7,448 nt of DNA from Gemmatimonadota bacterium (lineage in GTDB: Bacteria; Gemmatimonadota; Gemmatimonadetes; Longimicrobiales; Longimicrobiaceae), in contig JAHWJV010000173.1 in the NCBI GenBank assembly GCA_019348265.1, positions 1 through 7,448 on the forward strand, in the 5' to 3' direction. Positions 6,928 through 7,448 of this stretch are shown piece after piece (position 1 is the first letter of the stretch; each line of letters starts with the position of its first letter). Under the pieces are notes generated by a model. The model ran no database searches. It saw nothing but the letters and a program-made list of their open reading frames with translations, and was not told where the DNA came from. Made by a program: the position numbers and the translations under genes.

Positions 6928-7448
6928 CCGCCCGCCCTGTAGCGCACGGGAGCCGCGCCATTCAGCGCGTGAACCTCGCCATCCGGCTGCGCTCCGGAAG
7001 CGTCGCGCGGCAGCAGCCGCACCGCCCGCTCGACGCCGGGAGGGAGGTGGAACCAGTCCTCGGCCGCCCTGAAGTGGTCGTCCTCGATGTGCACGGACTG
7101 CGCGCAGCGACGCGCCTGGACGCGCAGCACCCATCCACCCGGCGCCGGCTCAACGCCCGCACGACCGACACTTCCCCGTCCCGCAGGCAGTGCAGCGACA
7201 GCTTCGCTTCGAGCGGCTTCGCCGTCTCGTTGATGAGGTGCAGCGCCAGTCCGTTCACACCCTCGTCGGTGATCGCCAGCTGCACGGGCCGAAAGGCGCG
7301 GCGGAGCGCATGCCACGCCGCCTTCGGCGCGCCGCCGGAGTCGACGACACCCCACCCGGCGCCCGGCCAGAGGTCCTGGAAGAACCAGACGAGCCCGCCA
7401 CCGCAGCGCGACCCAGGGCGCCGCCACTCCGCGAACACCTCCTCCATC
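6924..7448 (-). CDS. GH2 beta-mannosidase-like protein, C-terminal part with an apparent frameshift; N-terminus outside window
   Basis: The C-terminal end of a glycoside hydrolase family 2 protein of beta-mannosidase type; the active-site region lies beyond the window. The first frame (from 7448) reads 98 clear residues: EEVFAEWRRPGS, then GGGLVWFFQDLWPGAGWGVVDSGG and PKAAWHALRRAFRPV, matching the WQ.ND.WPG.sW...D..G.PKA end of the barrel and the start of the following Ig-like domain. After VVRA (near 7154) that frame becomes Arg/Ser-rich nonsense and stops at 6962. The neighbouring frame continues sensibly for 77 residues (GVEPAPGGWVLRV, HFRAAEDWFHLPPGVERAVRLLP, GEVHALNG) to a TGA at 6924-6926 that overlaps the next gene's ATG. 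One missing base near 7154-7168 would restore a single reading frame. The gene is therefore either a recent frameshift mutant or a sequencing/assembly error. It is transcribed with the didomain hydrolase and probably acts on mannosides of a surface or exported glycan (inferred). Confidence 0.82.
   Translation of the reverse strand, partial: DGGGVRGVAAPWVALRWRARLVLPGPLAGRRVGCRRLRRRAEGGVACAPPRLSARAAGDHRRGCERTGAAPHQRDGEAARSEAVAALPAGRGSVGRAGVEPAPGGWVLRVQARRCAQSVHIEDDHFRAAEDWFHLPPGVERAVRLLPRDASGAQPDGEVHALNGAAPVRYRAGG
7154..7168 (-). other. Apparent one-base frameshift site in the beta-mannosidase gene
   Basis: Family-like protein sequence leaves one minus-strand frame after VVRA and resumes in the next frame at AGVEPAPGG within this stretch, which contains the G-rich run GTGCGGGCG. 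Adding one base (or removing two) joins the two parts without a stop codon. A mutation and a base-calling error cannot be told apart here. Confidence 0.65.

Noticed and set aside
6928..7134. 69-residue N-terminal extension of the hydrolase reading frame
   Set aside because: It is low-complexity Arg/Gly/Ala sequence overlapping the beta-mannosidase tail; the ATGA junction at 6924-6927 marks the better start.

Overview
This 7.4 kb window is a GC-rich, densely coding bacterial chromosome segment with four complete or partial minus-strand genes and one plus-strand gene. The large lipoprotein (beta-propeller, HEAT-like repeats, cytochrome c and discoidin-like domain) belongs to a type recalled mainly from Planctomycetes/Verrucomicrobia, Gemmatimonadota, Acidobacteriota and Bacteroidota. 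With the very high GC, a Gemmatimonadota-like or similar soil bacterium is a reasonable but unproven guess. No mobile element, CRISPR array, tRNA or rRNA was seen.

Left part (1-3969, all minus strand): the C-terminally cut first 337 residues of an exported type-B carboxylesterase (start at 1013) lie 205 bp downstream of a complete 916-residue lipoprotein (1219-3969). The lipoprotein joins a sugar-dehydrogenase-like propeller with a single c-type heme domain. Both products leave the cytoplasm, so they may act on the same extracellular or periplasmic substrate, but the gap suggests separate promoters.

Centre (3970-5182): a 277 bp divergent region holds a candidate sigma-70-like promoter for the lipoprotein gene and a 10-bp-period tandem repeat. 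It then leads into an EamA/DMT-family 10-helix transporter on the plus strand, whose start codon is uncertain.

Right part (5194-7448, minus strand): the 3' end of a GH2 beta-mannosidase-like gene is joined by an ATGA overlap to a 577-residue protein made of two alpha/beta-hydrolase domains. The beta-mannosidase tail appears to carry a one-base frameshift. In the hydrolase, the first domain has Arg and the second has Cys where the nucleophile serine is expected. The pair resembles genes found beside exopolysaccharide/exosortase-type loci, so a role in making or editing a surface glycan is inferred. This gene pair converges on the transporter with only 11 bp between stop codons.

The two most interesting points are the nucleophile-variant didomain hydrolase and the frameshifted but still translationally coupled beta-mannosidase.
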